DNA of 53,391 nucleotides from contig JAQXDW010000065.1 of the NCBI GenBank assembly GCA_029251165.1, forward strand, positions 1-53,391, written 5' to 3'. The DNA is from Myxococcota bacterium (GTDB taxonomy: Bacteria > Myxococcota_A > UBA796). The notes under the pieces are model-generated. The model was not told the DNA's origin and ran no database searches. It was given only the letters and a program-made list of their open reading frames with translations. This document shows, one piece after another, positions 33,010 through 42,631 of this stretch; position 1 is the stretch's first letter; every line of letters starts with the position of its first letter. A program made the position numbers and the translations under genes.

Positions 33010-33660
33010 TCAGAACCGAGCCGCAGCAACCAGCCGTGCGCCAGTGTCGTTGGGCCATAGCAGCAGATCCGCGCTGATCAGCCACCATGGTCCAAGCCAG
33101 CGGTAGCCCAGGCTCAGGCGTACCCGCTCGTCCGCCAGGATCCCCATTCGGAGCTCCTGCTGGCTTGCGGGTGCGATCGTTATGCCCGCGTCCAGCGCAG
33201 TCATGGACTGTGGCGGCAGCAGGAGCGTTGCGGACTCCGCGCCCTCCTCGGCGCGAAACGTCAGGAGCGACAGCGAGGCGTCGAAGTCGAGCGTGCTCCC
33301 ATCGACCTGCCCGGACATGCCGATGATGCCGTCCATCGTGTCGCCGCTGAACTCCAGGTGCCCGAATGGAGCGAGGCGAAAGCCTTCCTGGTTCCAGACG
33401 ATGCGCCGGATGCCGATGCCGAGGTCTGAGATCGGATCGCCTCGGGTGAGGTGTCCCTCGGCGTTGATCGCCAGCCGGGGTCCGGCCCCGACAACACCGC
33501 GCATCAGCAAGCCTGGGCTCGCACCGCCCGGGCCGCTCCAGTCCCATGCCACGCCCGCGCCGATCCATCCCTGACGGGCGGACAGCGGACTGGCTCCGGG
33601 AAGCCACTGGCCGGGCATACCCTCTAGGGCAGCCGCGGCGGAGATCAGCATCAGGAACAT
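33010..33660 (-). CDS. Secreted or outer-membrane beta-rich protein of unknown function
   Basis: 216 aa from the ATG at 33660 with GGAGA upstream and signal peptide MFLMLISAAAA. The mature part is alternating hydrophobic/polar strands with aromatic belts (GWIGAGVAWDWSGPGG, GPRLAINAEGHLT, RLSLGYRWLGPWWLISADLLL). It ends in a C-terminal Phe (ARLVAAARF), the typical BAM-recognition end of outer-membrane beta-barrels. I infer an 8- to 12-strand outer-membrane barrel. The family was not recognised. It is divergent from the metallophosphoesterase. Confidence 0.68.
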   Translation of the reverse strand: MFLMLISAAAALEGMPGQWLPGASPLSARQGWIGAGVAWDWSGPGGASPGLLMRGVVGAGPRLAINAEGHLTRGDPISDLGIGIRRIVWNQEGFRLAPFGHLEFSGDTMDGIIGMSGQVDGSTLDFDASLSLLTFRAEEGAESATLLLPPQSMTALDAGITIAPASQQELRMGILADERVRLSLGYRWLGPWWLISADLLLWPNDTGARLVAAARF

Positions 33661-33718
33661 CACGTCTCCAGTTGACGAGTCAAGAATAGATCCGACCCAA
33701 GCTGCGGAGCAACATGTC

Positions 33719-33748
33719 TTGATGGTCTTCGGTGGTCGGGGGTAGGTT
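33719..33748 (+). promoter_or_regulatory. Promoter of the metallophosphoesterase gene
   Basis: TTGATG (33719-33724), an 18-base spacer and TAGGTT (33743-33748) form a plausible sigma-70 promoter. The ATG at 33754 lies only five bases beyond, so the mRNA would be leaderless. Confidence 0.5.
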
Positions 33749-33753
33749 TGAGC

Positions 33754-35322
33754 ATGCTCTTGTTGTCGACAGCTTTCGCGGCTCCGCTCCCGATGCTCCC
33801 CGAAGAGGGCGCGCTGCTCTCCTCGGATGTGACCTTCACGGTGCAGAGCGCGCAGGCTGTGAGTGTCATGGTTCGGCCTTCGCTCGGCGGTGCGGAACCA
33901 TTTCGAGTCGTCGTCCTGCCCGACACGCAGTTCTACACGGTCGAGACCAACCTGGACGCCAACGGCGACCTGTTCTCGGTGCAGACGCAGTGGATCGCAG
34001 ACAACCCTGAGGGGGTTGCGTTCGTCACCCACCTCGGCGACATCATCCAGGACTGGGACGACACCGAGCAGTGGGCGGTCGCAGACGCGGCGATGTCCCT
34101 CCTGGATGACGTGGTCCCCTACGGTCTCGTCGTCGGCAACCACGACTACCCTGCCCGTAAGCCAGACAAGCTGGACGAGGCGCTGTTCTCCACCTACTTT
34201 CCGACGCAGCGCTTCGAGGGGCAGCCGTGGTGGGGGGCTGGCTACCCTGAGGGCACCAACGACAACAGCTTCCAGACCTTCTCCGTCGGCGCGATGTCGT
34301 TCCTCATCTTCCACTTTAAGTTCGAGCCCGGCGACGATGTCCTGCAGTGGGCCAGCGGGGTCATCGCGGACCACCCTGCGCACCGGGTCATCATCTCGAC
34401 CCACAGCTACCTCGGCCCGGACGGCGAGCTGTGGACCCTGCCCAGCTTCGATCCAGCCGCGACCATCTGGGCTGAGCTGGTCGAGCCCTACGACAATGTC
34501 TTCATGGTGCTCAGCGGACACGTCGACGGTGAGGCCGTCCGCACCGACCATGTGGATGGGCGGCCGGTCCACCAGATGCTGGCTTGCTACCAGTCTCTCC
34601 GCTACGGCGGGGGCTCTCGGCTGCGGCTGATGGACTTCTACCCCGACGAGGATCGCATCGACGTCTCGACGTACCTCCCACTGGATGACTCCTGGGAGGA
34701 CGACGACGACAGCACCTTCTCCCTGGACTACACGATGGGGGGCTTCAGCGTCGCCGGATCGGGAGCGCCGACGGATGGCCTGCTGGAGGTGCGCTGGACT
34801 GCCCCCAGCGATGGTGCCTATGAGTGGCGGGTCGAGGCTGAGGATGGGACGACCACTGCGCTGTCGACCTTCTCCGTCGACTCCATCCCGCCGTCGATCA
34901 CCGACCTCACCCTGGAGCCGCTGGCGGAGGCGGGCCGCGCTCGGGTCTCCTGGTCGACCAGCGAGCCGACGGACGGCGAGATCCGGGTCGACGGCGTGGA
35001 GGTGAGCCGGACCATCACGACCAACGCGGACCATGTCGTCGACCTCTCCGGGCTGCCGAGCGCGTTCAGCCTGACGGTCACCGCGATGGACGCCGCCGGG
35101 AATGTCACGACCTCCGAGGCGCTGTGGGTCGAGCTGCCGGAGGTCGTGGAGCTGATCGACACTGCACCGCCGATCGACACCGATCTGCCGGCAGACAGCG
35201 GGGACCTCCAGGCCGATGCACCGTCAGCAGCGTCAGACTGCGGCGGCTGCCGGACCGGCCCGTCGGGTGGAGGACTGCTGCTGATGTTGTTGCTGGTGCC
35301 GCTGCGTCGGGTGCGGTGCTGA
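33754..35322 (+). CDS. Secreted metallophosphoesterase with MYXO-CTERM-like tail
   Basis: 522 aa. The short signal peptide MLLLSTAFA leads into a calcineurin-like phosphoesterase (about 45-310): VLPDTQFY, THLGDIIQDWDD, VVGNHDYP, ISTHSYLG and LSGHVDGE supply the D-H-D-N-H-H metal ligands. A fibronectin/Ig-like domain follows (about 375-470). The C-terminus has an acidic Thr/Pro linker, DCGGC, a hydrophobic stretch (GGLLLMLLLVPL) and RRVRC, a MYXO-CTERM-like sorting tail. Probably a surface phosphatase or phosphodiesterase. The ATG at 33754 is preferred over the TTG at 33748 because TAGGTT is five bases upstream. Confidence 0.87.
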   Translation: MLLLSTAFAAPLPMLPEEGALLSSDVTFTVQSAQAVSVMVRPSLGGAEPFRVVVLPDTQFYTVETNLDANGDLFSVQTQWIADNPEGVAFVTHLGDIIQDWDDTEQWAVADAAMSLLDDVVPYGLVVGNHDYPARKPDKLDEALFSTYFPTQRFEGQPWWGAGYPEGTNDNSFQTFSVGAMSFLIFHFKFEPGDDVLQWASGVIADHPAHRVIISTHSYLGPDGELWTLPSFDPAATIWAELVEPYDNVFMVLSGHVDGEAVRTDHVDGRPVHQMLACYQSLRYGGGSRLRLMDFYPDEDRIDVSTYLPLDDSWEDDDDSTFSLDYTMGGFSVAGSGAPTDGLLEVRWTAPSDGAYEWRVEAEDGTTTALSTFSVDSIPPSITDLTLEPLAEAGRARVSWSTSEPTDGEIRVDGVEVSRTITTNADHVVDLSGLPSAFSLTVTAMDAAGNVTTSEALWVELPEVVELIDTAPPIDTDLPADSGDLQADAPSAASDCGGCRTGPSGGGLLLMLLLVPLRRVRC

Positions 35323-35325
35323 CGG

Positions 35326-36684
35326 CTACTGCCTCGCCTTCTTGCCCTTCGTCCTTCGTCCGCTGAGCCGTGCCTGAACCAGCGCATCGGCATCCTCTCG
35401 CTCCGCTGCGGCTTCCGCATCCAGCGAGGCGCCGATCCGGGCGGCGGTCCACCGCACCCGGCGGTCGGCGGTCGGGTCGTCGAGCACGGAGAGGAAGAAG
35501 TCGGCCGGTGGCGGGCGAACGAGCTGTCCCGCCGCCTCCAGCACGCTGATCTGGCGATCGAGCTCGGGCGCCTCGGCACGCACCCGGCGGGCCGGTCCGA
35601 GCATCCAGGTGGTCGGAAAGCGCTCCTCTCCCGACCAGTCCCGCTCCCAGTGCTGCGCCTTCAGCCAGGTCGCTGCGGGGCGGGTGCGCTGGCGGTGGGG
35701 GGCGGGGCGGTCGGCCAGCGCTGCGGTGAGTTGGTCGAGCGCTGCGGAGAAGCTGCGGGGGGCATCCTGGGTCATCAGGCGGAGCGCCGCGGCGATGGGG
35801 ACGTGGTGGAGGGCTTCTGGGGGGAGGTGCTCGAGCAGCGAGCCGTGGACGGTGGTGGCTCCAGCGAAGCTGCTGTGGACCCAGATGGCCCAGAAGCAGT
35901 CGACGTACAGTGCGCCGTCGGGGGCAGCCGACAGGGCCTCTGCGACGCGCTGCGCTGCGGCGATGTCGTCGTCGGTGAAGGCATCCGCTGTCGGGACCGG
36001 AGGGCTGGCGAAGGTGAGCATGTGGGCGACACACATCGGGCCAAACACCGAGTCGCTGCACAGGCTGAGGGCATCGGGGACACCGACGGCGCCCCGCTGC
36101 GCGACCACCTCGGCAGACTTGAACAGGCACTCTCCGTAGCCGCGCTCGTCTTCGGGATACCCTTCGCGACACCGTGCTCCGATCACCGCCGCGCCCTCAT
36201 CCGACGCTGCTGCGGAGATGGCGGCGTCGACGGCGCAGAGGTGAGCCGGTCGGGCATCGCACTCCAGGGGCGTCAGCGTGGTGTCTGCCCACATCGATGC
36301 TGCGGAGGGCGGCACGGGGAGGTTCGAGCTGCGCGGACCGGGGGCTGCGTTGGGGTTGCGCTTTGGGACCGTCTTCTGGCCTCCGGGGTTGGTATACAGG
36401 TGCGGTCGGACGTTGCGGCGGCTGCAGCGAGCACGGGTCTCATCGTCTCGGGGAACGGTCTGACACAGCGCCTTTGCTGCTGCCGGAGCGGCGTGGGTCA
36501 GCTGGTCGAGCAGCGCAGCCTGGACGACGGGATCTGGCAGCGCGCTCATCCACTCCGTGACCTGCGCAGCGTCCGCAGCATAGGCGGCCTCAATGGTTCG
36601 CGCGTGGCAGGCGGCGTCGGTGCACGCCAGGAGGGCGTCGACTGGATCGGGCTCTCCGCACCCCAGGAGAATCAGGGCGATCAT
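35326..36684 (-). CDS. Lipoprotein with helical repeats, unknown function
   Basis: 452 aa. Signal MIALILLGC puts the lipidated Cys at 9. The mature protein is Cys- and Ala-rich with helices that look HEAT/TPR-like (VQAALLDQLTHAAPAAAKAL, VLDDPTADRRVRWTAARIG). It has a Pro/Asn-rich spacer around 100-125 and a basic end (SGRRTKGKKARQ). No catalytic motif was recognised. Its ATG overlaps the stop of the upstream gene (ATGA), so the two are coupled and likely act together. It converges on the metallophosphoesterase gene 3 bp away. Confidence 0.72.
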   Translation of the reverse strand: MIALILLGCGEPDPVDALLACTDAACHARTIEAAYAADAAQVTEWMSALPDPVVQAALLDQLTHAAPAAAKALCQTVPRDDETRARCSRRNVRPHLYTNPGGQKTVPKRNPNAAPGPRSSNLPVPPSAASMWADTTLTPLECDARPAHLCAVDAAISAAASDEGAAVIGARCREGYPEDERGYGECLFKSAEVVAQRGAVGVPDALSLCSDSVFGPMCVAHMLTFASPPVPTADAFTDDDIAAAQRVAEALSAAPDGALYVDCFWAIWVHSSFAGATTVHGSLLEHLPPEALHHVPIAAALRLMTQDAPRSFSAALDQLTAALADRPAPHRQRTRPAATWLKAQHWERDWSGEERFPTTWMLGPARRVRAEAPELDRQISVLEAAGQLVRPPPADFFLSVLDDPTADRRVRWTAARIGASLDAEAAAEREDADALVQARLSGRRTKGKKARQ

Positions 36685-37985
36685 GCTGGCGTGAGTCGAA
36701 TCTGGAAGGTGAAGTTCTTCAGCTCGCCGCTGAGGAGTAGCTCCTGATCCCGCAGCGCGAAGGCGACCGGACGCCCCGCGAGCTGTCCGAGCAGGCGTCG
36801 GACCCGGGCGAGGTGAGTCTCGGCGGCGGGCAGGGCGAACCGACGCATTCGGTGGCGCCGAGGGTGGACGCTGATCCGATCGATGGTGAGGTCGGTGAGG
36901 GTGACGATGCCGGCTCCGTCCGCATCACTGAGGGTGCGGACGTGCCACCGACCGCTGCCGCTGCCGCTGGCTCCGAGCTGCTTGACCAGGGCGCGGCTGT
37001 CGAGATCTGTCGGACCCATCCAGGCGTTGCTGAGGGTGAATTCCAGCTGGCCGGAGGTGTGGAAGTGCATCGCGATGCCCTCGGCGATGCCCAGCCGCTC
37101 ACCGGCCTGCCCTGCGCGCATCAGCCAGCGACCAACCAGCCGGGAAGGGCGGGCGTTGAGGGGGCTGACGCTGCCATCGACCGAGCCCATGACTGCGACC
37201 GTGTTCTCGTCGCTGGCCAGTCGTACCCGCGGCGCCAGCACGCCGCCGCAGTCGACCCGCAGCCCAGCGGGACCGGCATGCCAGCTGATCGGGTGGTGAG
37301 ACAGCGGGCGGACCTCTGCGCGCGGGGTTGGCCGAGGCGGGGCAGGGGAGAGCAGCACCGGCGCTGCGGCACCCGGTCCCCGCGTGGCATCTCGACACCA
37401 CTGCCCGAACGCAGCCCACTCCTCGGCGGTGACTGCTGGCGCATGCCGCGAGGAGAACCGCAGCGGTCGGCCTTGCTGACGACGCCAACGGAGGAACCAG
37501 GCACCACGCCGGGGCTGGTCGCTCATGGAGTGCCACGGCTCCTGCATCAGCCCGGCGGCGCTCTGCCACAGCCACCCAAGCTGCGGTGCCCGCTGATCGA
37601 GAAGGTCCGCAGCGAACCCGAGCGTCCACCAGCTCAGCGGGAGGTCGGCGGGAGACTCGCCGAGCTCGGTGGCCATGTGGTGCAGCAAGACGCCCTCAGC
37701 GATCAGGCCAGCAGCGCGCTGCTGCCGGCTCAGCGCCAGCGGTGCGAGGGCTGGAGAGGCCGAGTCGAGCCAGGTGCGATCCGGGCTGAGGTGAGAGTCC
37801 GGCCCGAGCAGCGCCGGGTGGAGGGCGACTCCGCCAGGCAACAGCGCACGAACTGGACCATCTTCACGCCCCTCGGTCAGCGCGATTGGTACTGTAGATG
37901 CACCGACCAACACTGGGGTCAGCACTGGGGCGATCACATCCCGGAGTCTTCTCCAGAGATCGGTCTGTGGCCACAGCAGGTTCAT
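36681..37985 (-). CDS. Hypothetical protein, 434 aa, coupled to a lipoprotein gene
   Basis: A cytoplasmic-looking protein without a signal peptide or membrane segment. The C-terminal third is beta-rich and basic (RLASDENTVAVMGSVDGSV, IAMHFHTSGQLEFTLSNAW, ELKNFTFQIRLTPA). The N-terminal part is helical and Leu/Ala-rich. I do not recognise a family. AGGAG lies about ten bases before the ATG. The four-base overlap with the following lipoprotein gene marks a two-gene operon. Confidence 0.68.
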   Translation of the reverse strand: MNLLWPQTDLWRRLRDVIAPVLTPVLVGASTVPIALTEGREDGPVRALLPGGVALHPALLGPDSHLSPDRTWLDSASPALAPLALSRQQRAAGLIAEGVLLHHMATELGESPADLPLSWWTLGFAADLLDQRAPQLGWLWQSAAGLMQEPWHSMSDQPRRGAWFLRWRRQQGRPLRFSSRHAPAVTAEEWAAFGQWCRDATRGPGAAAPVLLSPAPPRPTPRAEVRPLSHHPISWHAGPAGLRVDCGGVLAPRVRLASDENTVAVMGSVDGSVSPLNARPSRLVGRWLMRAGQAGERLGIAEGIAMHFHTSGQLEFTLSNAWMGPTDLDSRALVKQLGASGSGSGRWHVRTLSDADGAGIVTLTDLTIDRISVHPRRHRMRRFALPAAETHLARVRRLLGQLAGRPVAFALRDQELLLSGELKNFTFQIRLTPA

Positions 37986-38040
37986 CCAGTCATCGGCTCC
38001 TGAATCTCAGTCCCCCCAACGTACTTCGTTCATCCCCATT

Positions 38041-39408
38041 ATGCGCACAACCCGCCCCCTCGCGATGGCCTCCGGTCCCCTGCTCGCTGCACTCTCTGCC
38101 GGCGCAGCGTTGCTCGCCGGCCTGGACGCTCCGGCGGCGTGGACTGCTGCCATCGCCGCGTGGTGTGTGGCGTGGTGGATCAGCGAGCCGGTGCCGATTC
38201 CGGCGACCTCGCTCATCCCGTTCGCGGCCTTTCCGATGGCCGGAGTCCTGGATCACAAGTCGGTCGCTTCCGCCTATGGTCACACCCTCATCCTCCTGCT
38301 GCTCGGCGGCTTCATCCTCTCCACGGCGATGGCGAAGAGCGGTGCTCACCGTCGGCTGGCGGTGGGGATCGTGCGTCTGGTCGGCGGCGGCGGGCGTCGG
38401 CTGGTGCTCGGCTTCATGCTGGCCTGTGCGCTGTGCAGCATGTGGATCTCCAACACCGCCACCACCTTGATGCTGCTGCCGGTTGCTGGCGCAGTCCTGG
38501 AGCGGGCCGACAAGCGCCTGACCACGCCGCTGCTGCTGGGGCTGGCCTACTCCGCCAGCATCGGCGGCATCGGCACCCCGGTCGGAACCCCGCCCAATGT
38601 CATCTTCATGGGCATCTACCGGGAGGCCACCGGCGCCGACATCTCCTTCCTCCAGTGGATGACCATCGGCATCCCGGCGGTGGCGATCCTGCTGCCGCTG
38701 GCGTGGCTGTGGCTGACCCGCTCGCTCGCCGACACCCCCGCCGTTGCCCTGCCGGCTCTTCCGGCATGGAAGCCTGCAGAGCGGCGTGTGCTGGCGGTCT
38801 TTGGGATCACTGCGCTGCTGTGGGTGACTCGGACCGCGCCCTTTGGTGGCTGGTCGGGGGCGCTGTCCATGGACGGAGTGGGTGACTCCACCGTCGCCCT
38901 GGCTGCCGTCGTTGTCCTGTTCGCGCTGCCCGACGGCGAGGGAGGGCCAATGCTGGACTGGGAGACCGCCCGCGAGATCCCGTGGGGGCTGCTGCTGCTG
39001 TTTGGCGGCGGCATCGCCATCGCCCGTGCCTTCGAGGCCTCCGGGCTGTCGGGGGCCATCGGCGGTGCGATGACTGGCCTGATGACCCTGCCGGCCCTGC
39101 TGCTCATCGCAGCGGTCTGCCTGAGCGTGACCTTCCTCACCGAGGTTACCTCCAACACTGCTACGACCACGCTGCTGATGCCGGTGCTGGCGGCGGCTGG
39201 TCTGGCTGCGGGGATCGATCCGGCGCTGCTGATGATTCCGGCGGCGCTGTCGGCGAGCTGTGCGTTCATGCTGCCGGTGGCGACTGCCCCCAATGCAATC
39301 GTGTTCGGGACGGGAAAGATCTCGACCCGGACGATGGCTCGGGAGGGGCTGGTGCTGAACCTAGTGGGAGCAGTATGCCTGACGGTGGTCTGCTGGCTGC
39401 TGCTGTGA
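38041..39408 (+). CDS. DASS/SLC13-family sodium:anion symporter
   Basis: 455 aa with about 11-12 hydrophobic segments. The two signature repeats with Ser-Asn-Thr are present: MWISNTATTLMLLP (about 139-152) and EVTSNTATTTLLMPVL (about 364-379). GGIGTPVGTPPN and NVIFMG are also typical. DASS proteins bring dicarboxylates (succinate, malate), citrate or sulfate in with Na+. The inner-membrane location is clear but the substrate cannot be told. The LysR-type gene converges on it and could regulate it. Confidence 0.92.
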   Translation: MRTTRPLAMASGPLLAALSAGAALLAGLDAPAAWTAAIAAWCVAWWISEPVPIPATSLIPFAAFPMAGVLDHKSVASAYGHTLILLLLGGFILSTAMAKSGAHRRLAVGIVRLVGGGGRRLVLGFMLACALCSMWISNTATTLMLLPVAGAVLERADKRLTTPLLLGLAYSASIGGIGTPVGTPPNVIFMGIYREATGADISFLQWMTIGIPAVAILLPLAWLWLTRSLADTPAVALPALPAWKPAERRVLAVFGITALLWVTRTAPFGGWSGALSMDGVGDSTVALAAVVVLFALPDGEGGPMLDWETAREIPWGLLLLFGGGIAIARAFEASGLSGAIGGAMTGLMTLPALLLIAAVCLSVTFLTEVTSNTATTTLLMPVLAAAGLAAGIDPALLMIPAALSASCAFMLPVATAPNAIVFGTGKISTRTMAREGLVLNLVGAVCLTVVCWLLL

Positions 39409-39444
39409 GCTGCGGCTGGCTGGTCAGGCGGCGCGCCGATGTGC

Positions 39445-40335
39445 TCAGCAGCACTTCCACGGCGGAGCTGGCGAGTACTGCTCCACCAGGAAGTCAATAA
39501 ACAGCCGGACCTTCGCCGAGAGGTGCCGCGAGTGGGGGTACACCGCCCACACCGACAGCGTGTGGTACTGCTGTGGGAGCACCACCTCCAGCGCTCTGGA
39601 GTGAATGGCGTCTGCAACCAGGAAGTCGGGCAGGAATCCCACCCCGATCCCAGCCACCGCAGCATCCTTCAGCACATCGCCGTTGTCTGACACCAGACGC
39701 CCGCTGACTCGAATCGCCTGATCCCCGATGTGCCAGGTGCTCCCGGTGGAGAGGTTTCGGTACAGCAGGCAGTCATGCTCCTGCAGGTCTGCTGCGCTCT
39801 CTGGGCGCCCGCGCTGGCTGAGGTAGTCCGGGCTGGCGCACAGCAGCATCGAGATGGGCGCCAGTCGCCGAGCGATGAGGTTGGAGTCTGCGAGACGACC
39901 GATTCGGATCGCGAGGTCGAAGCCCTCGTCGACGATGTTGACCATCCGATCGTTGAGCATCAGGTCGACCCGGAGGTTCTCGTACTGCGCCATGAACGTG
40001 CTGACGCATGGGGAGAGGTAGCGGGTGCCAAATGACACTGGGCCGTTGATGCGGAGGGTGCCCGCGGGCTTGCGGTTGAGCTGGCTGACCGCCTGCTCTG
40101 CGTCCTCCAGATCCTCGATGATGCTCACGCAGCGCGTGTAGAACGCCTGGCCAGCGTCGGTCGCGGAGACCTGACGGGTGGTGCGGTTGATCAGCCGCAC
40201 GCCGAGCCGATCCTCAAGCTGCCGGATCTGCTTGCTGACGTGAGACTTGGAGACCGACAGCACCGCTGCAGCCTCCGTGAAGCTGCCGGTGTCCAGAACC
40301 TTGACGAAGATCTCAAGCGAGGAGAGGCGATCCAT
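39445..40335 (-). CDS. LysR-family transcriptional regulator
   Basis: 296 aa. The winged HTH is at 1-65 (LSSLEIFVKVLDTGSFTEAA, LSVSKSHVSKQIRQLEDRLG, RLINRTTRQVSAT). The effector-binding domain (about 90-295) follows the CrgA/AaeR-like subgroup (GTLRINGPVSFG, DRMVNIVDEGFDLAIRIG). It should act as a tetramer that activates or represses a target in response to a small ligand. It is divergent from the MopE/FG-GAP lipoprotein gene with only 55 bp between starts, so that gene is its nearest possible target. Confidence 0.93.
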   Translation of the reverse strand: MDRLSSLEIFVKVLDTGSFTEAAAVLSVSKSHVSKQIRQLEDRLGVRLINRTTRQVSATDAGQAFYTRCVSIIEDLEDAEQAVSQLNRKPAGTLRINGPVSFGTRYLSPCVSTFMAQYENLRVDLMLNDRMVNIVDEGFDLAIRIGRLADSNLIARRLAPISMLLCASPDYLSQRGRPESAADLQEHDCLLYRNLSTGSTWHIGDQAIRVSGRLVSDNGDVLKDAAVAGIGVGFLPDFLVADAIHSRALEVVLPQQYHTLSVWAVYPHSRHLSAKVRLFIDFLVEQYSPAPPWKCC

Positions 40336-40377
40336 TCACAGGACTTAACGTTCTGGGCGATCGCGCACAGAGCGCGC

Positions 40378-40383
40378 TACCCT
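40378..40383 (+). promoter_or_regulatory. -10-like element TACCCT before the start at 40391
   Basis: TACCCT lies seven bases upstream of the ATG, with no ribosome-binding site. It fits the leaderless arrangement. It sits in the 55-bp spacer shared with the divergent LysR gene. Confidence 0.4.
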
Positions 40384-40390
40384 CCTGACA

Positions 40391-42529
40391 ATGCTGCTCA
40401 CTCTACTCCTGGCTTGCGTCAGCGATGCGCCGGATGCTCCCGTTGACGCTGACGGGGACGGCTACTCCATCACCGACTGCGATGACGCCTCCGCCGAGGC
40501 TTACCCAGGCGGAGAGGAGGTCTGTGATGGCCTGGACAACGACTGCAACGGTGAGGTCGACGAGGTCGGCGGGCTGACCCTTCATGCGGACGCCGATGGC
40601 GACGGCTACGGCGATCCCGCCATCTCTGCGACCCTCTGCGAGCCCGGCGCCGGCTGGGTTGGTAATTTCGACGACTGCGACGACTCCTCGCGTGACAACT
40701 ACCCTGGCGCAGACGAGATCTGCGACGAGCTGGACAACGACTGCGACGGTCTCATCGACGACGAAGACGAGGCGCTGGCTTCGGGGGACTGGTCGTTTGA
40801 CAACGACGGAGACGGCTACGGCGGTACCCTGAAGATCGAGCGGTGCAGCTACGAGAAGGGCTACGTCCTGGAGAGCGGGGACTGTGACGACGAAGACGTC
40901 ACCCTCAGCCCCGGTGCAGACGAGGTCTGTGACGGCATCGACAACGACTGCGATGCGCTCATCGACGCCGACGACGACAGCGCCGTCGACGCGCGCTGGT
41001 GGTACGTCGATGGCGACGGAGACGGCTACGGCGCGGAAGAATCCGGCATCTTCTCCTGCGAAGTGATCGCTGGTCGCGTGTCAGAGGGGGGAGACTGCGA
41101 GGATGCAGACGCCACAATCAGCCCCGGCATCACTGAGATCGTCGGCAACGGCATCGACGACAATTGCAACGATCTGCAAGACGAGCAGTCCATCCGCGAT
41201 GCCGCAGCCAGCTGGTCAGGCATGTACGCTGACGATGCGGCTGGAACCAGCATCTCCGGGGCTGGAGACGTCAACGGAGATGGCTACGCCGACATCCTCA
41301 TCGGCGCGCCGGGCAGCGATGCTCAGGATGAGGATGCGGGAGCCAGCTACCTCATCCTCGGCGGCCCGCTCGCGACCATCCCGGCAGCCCTCTCCGAGGC
41401 CGATGCCTTCCTCCTCGGCGAGCAGTACGGCGACGCCTCCGGGGGAGCGGTCTCTGGGGCTGGAGACGTCAACGGAGACGGCTACGGCGACATCCTCATC
41501 GGCGCGCCGAGTCGCGGGGTCGATGCGGGCACGGTCTATCTGCTGCTCGGGCCCATCACCGGCACCATTGCGCTGGACGACGCGGACTACGTGCTGACTG
41601 CTGAGGACGATGAGCATCGGGCTGGTGCGGCGCTGGCGGTGGCTGGCGATGTGGATCGTGACGGCCTTACAGACATCCTGATCGGTGCACCTGGGATCGA
41701 GGACTCTCCGGGTCGGGCCTACCTGATCACGGGAGCAGACCTGCTCAGCGGGAGCCTGTCGAGCGCGGAAGCGCGGATCTCGGGGCGCGCGGACGAGCGA
41801 CTGGGCGGCGCGGTCAGCGGAGGAGACTTCAACGGCGACGGCACTGACGATCTGCTCCTGGGAGCCGCGCGCTCCGATGAGGGAGGCATCGTCTCGGGAG
41901 CTGCGCACCTCTTCTTCGGCGACGGACTGAACCCGGGAATGTCGCTCACCGAGGATGATGCGGTGCTGGAGGGGGAGAGCACGCTGGATCTCATGGGCTC
42001 CAGCGTATCTGGCAGCGGAGACCTCAACGGCGACGGCTACGACGACATCGTCGCGGGAGCCCCGGACGATGACAACGGCAACGTCGACGGTGGCAGCCTC
42101 ATGCTGGTCTACGGTGCCTACAATCTTCCCAATGACAGCGACGGTGAGCGCCTGCTGGAGGACGCCCGGCTGCTGGGCGACTTCTACACCGAGGGCGCCG
42201 GTACCTCCGTCGCGATCATCTCGGACATCAGCGGAAACGGACGGGACGAGCTGCTCATCGGTGCACCGGGTAACAGCGTCTCAGGGGAGGGGAGTGGTGC
42301 GGCATACCTGGTCTATGGCGGCGGCCTGACGGGTACACTTGTCCTCTCCGAGCGTGGCGAGATCATCGTTGGTGCTGCCGCTGGAGATCGCACCGGGTTC
42401 AGCGTGGCCGGGGCTGGGGATGTCGACGGAGATGGGCGACACGATCTGCTCATCGGTGCGCCGGGGACCTCGGGTGAGTCGAGCCGGAGCGGCTCCGCAT
42501 GGCTGATCTCTGGAGACATGCTTAGATAG
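40391..42529 (+). CDS. MopE-repeat and FG-GAP repeat lipoprotein
   Basis: 712 aa with the very short signal MLLTLLLAC. Residues 15-260 carry four to five MopE-type units (CDGLDNDCNG, CDELDNDCDG, CDGIDNDCDA, DADGDGYGD). Residues 270-712 carry about seven FG-GAP units (GAGDVNGDGYADILIGAPGS, then ASYLILGG), predicted to form a Ca2+-binding beta-propeller. It has the same architecture as the protein at 23271 but is shorter and more diverged at DNA level. Probably a surface-exposed lipoprotein. Function unknown. Confidence 0.88.
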   Translation: MLLTLLLACVSDAPDAPVDADGDGYSITDCDDASAEAYPGGEEVCDGLDNDCNGEVDEVGGLTLHADADGDGYGDPAISATLCEPGAGWVGNFDDCDDSSRDNYPGADEICDELDNDCDGLIDDEDEALASGDWSFDNDGDGYGGTLKIERCSYEKGYVLESGDCDDEDVTLSPGADEVCDGIDNDCDALIDADDDSAVDARWWYVDGDGDGYGAEESGIFSCEVIAGRVSEGGDCEDADATISPGITEIVGNGIDDNCNDLQDEQSIRDAAASWSGMYADDAAGTSISGAGDVNGDGYADILIGAPGSDAQDEDAGASYLILGGPLATIPAALSEADAFLLGEQYGDASGGAVSGAGDVNGDGYGDILIGAPSRGVDAGTVYLLLGPITGTIALDDADYVLTAEDDEHRAGAALAVAGDVDRDGLTDILIGAPGIEDSPGRAYLITGADLLSGSLSSAEARISGRADERLGGAVSGGDFNGDGTDDLLLGAARSDEGGIVSGAAHLFFGDGLNPGMSLTEDDAVLEGESTLDLMGSSVSGSGDLNGDGYDDIVAGAPDDDNGNVDGGSLMLVYGAYNLPNDSDGERLLEDARLLGDFYTEGAGTSVAIISDISGNGRDELLIGAPGNSVSGEGSGAAYLVYGGGLTGTLVLSERGEIIVGAAAGDRTGFSVAGAGDVDGDGRHDLLIGAPGTSGESSRSGSAWLISGDMLR

Positions 42530-42631
42530 CCTGAAGTATCGGTTCCATCGTCATGCGCATCGTCATCAGATGACAGTCCTCTCCGCAGCCGATACCCTCG
42601 CCGCTCCTGCGGAACTGTCCGACGAGGGAAC

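Noticed and set aside
33661..35034. Upstream extension of the minus-strand gene at 33010
   Set aside because: It is antisense to the metallophosphoesterase; the ATG at 33660 has a ribosome-binding site and a signal peptide.
35650..38003. Long plus-strand open frames opposite the lipoprotein pair
   Set aside because: The minus-strand frames have a lipobox, ribosome-binding site and ATGA coupling; the plus-strand frames have no recognisable features.
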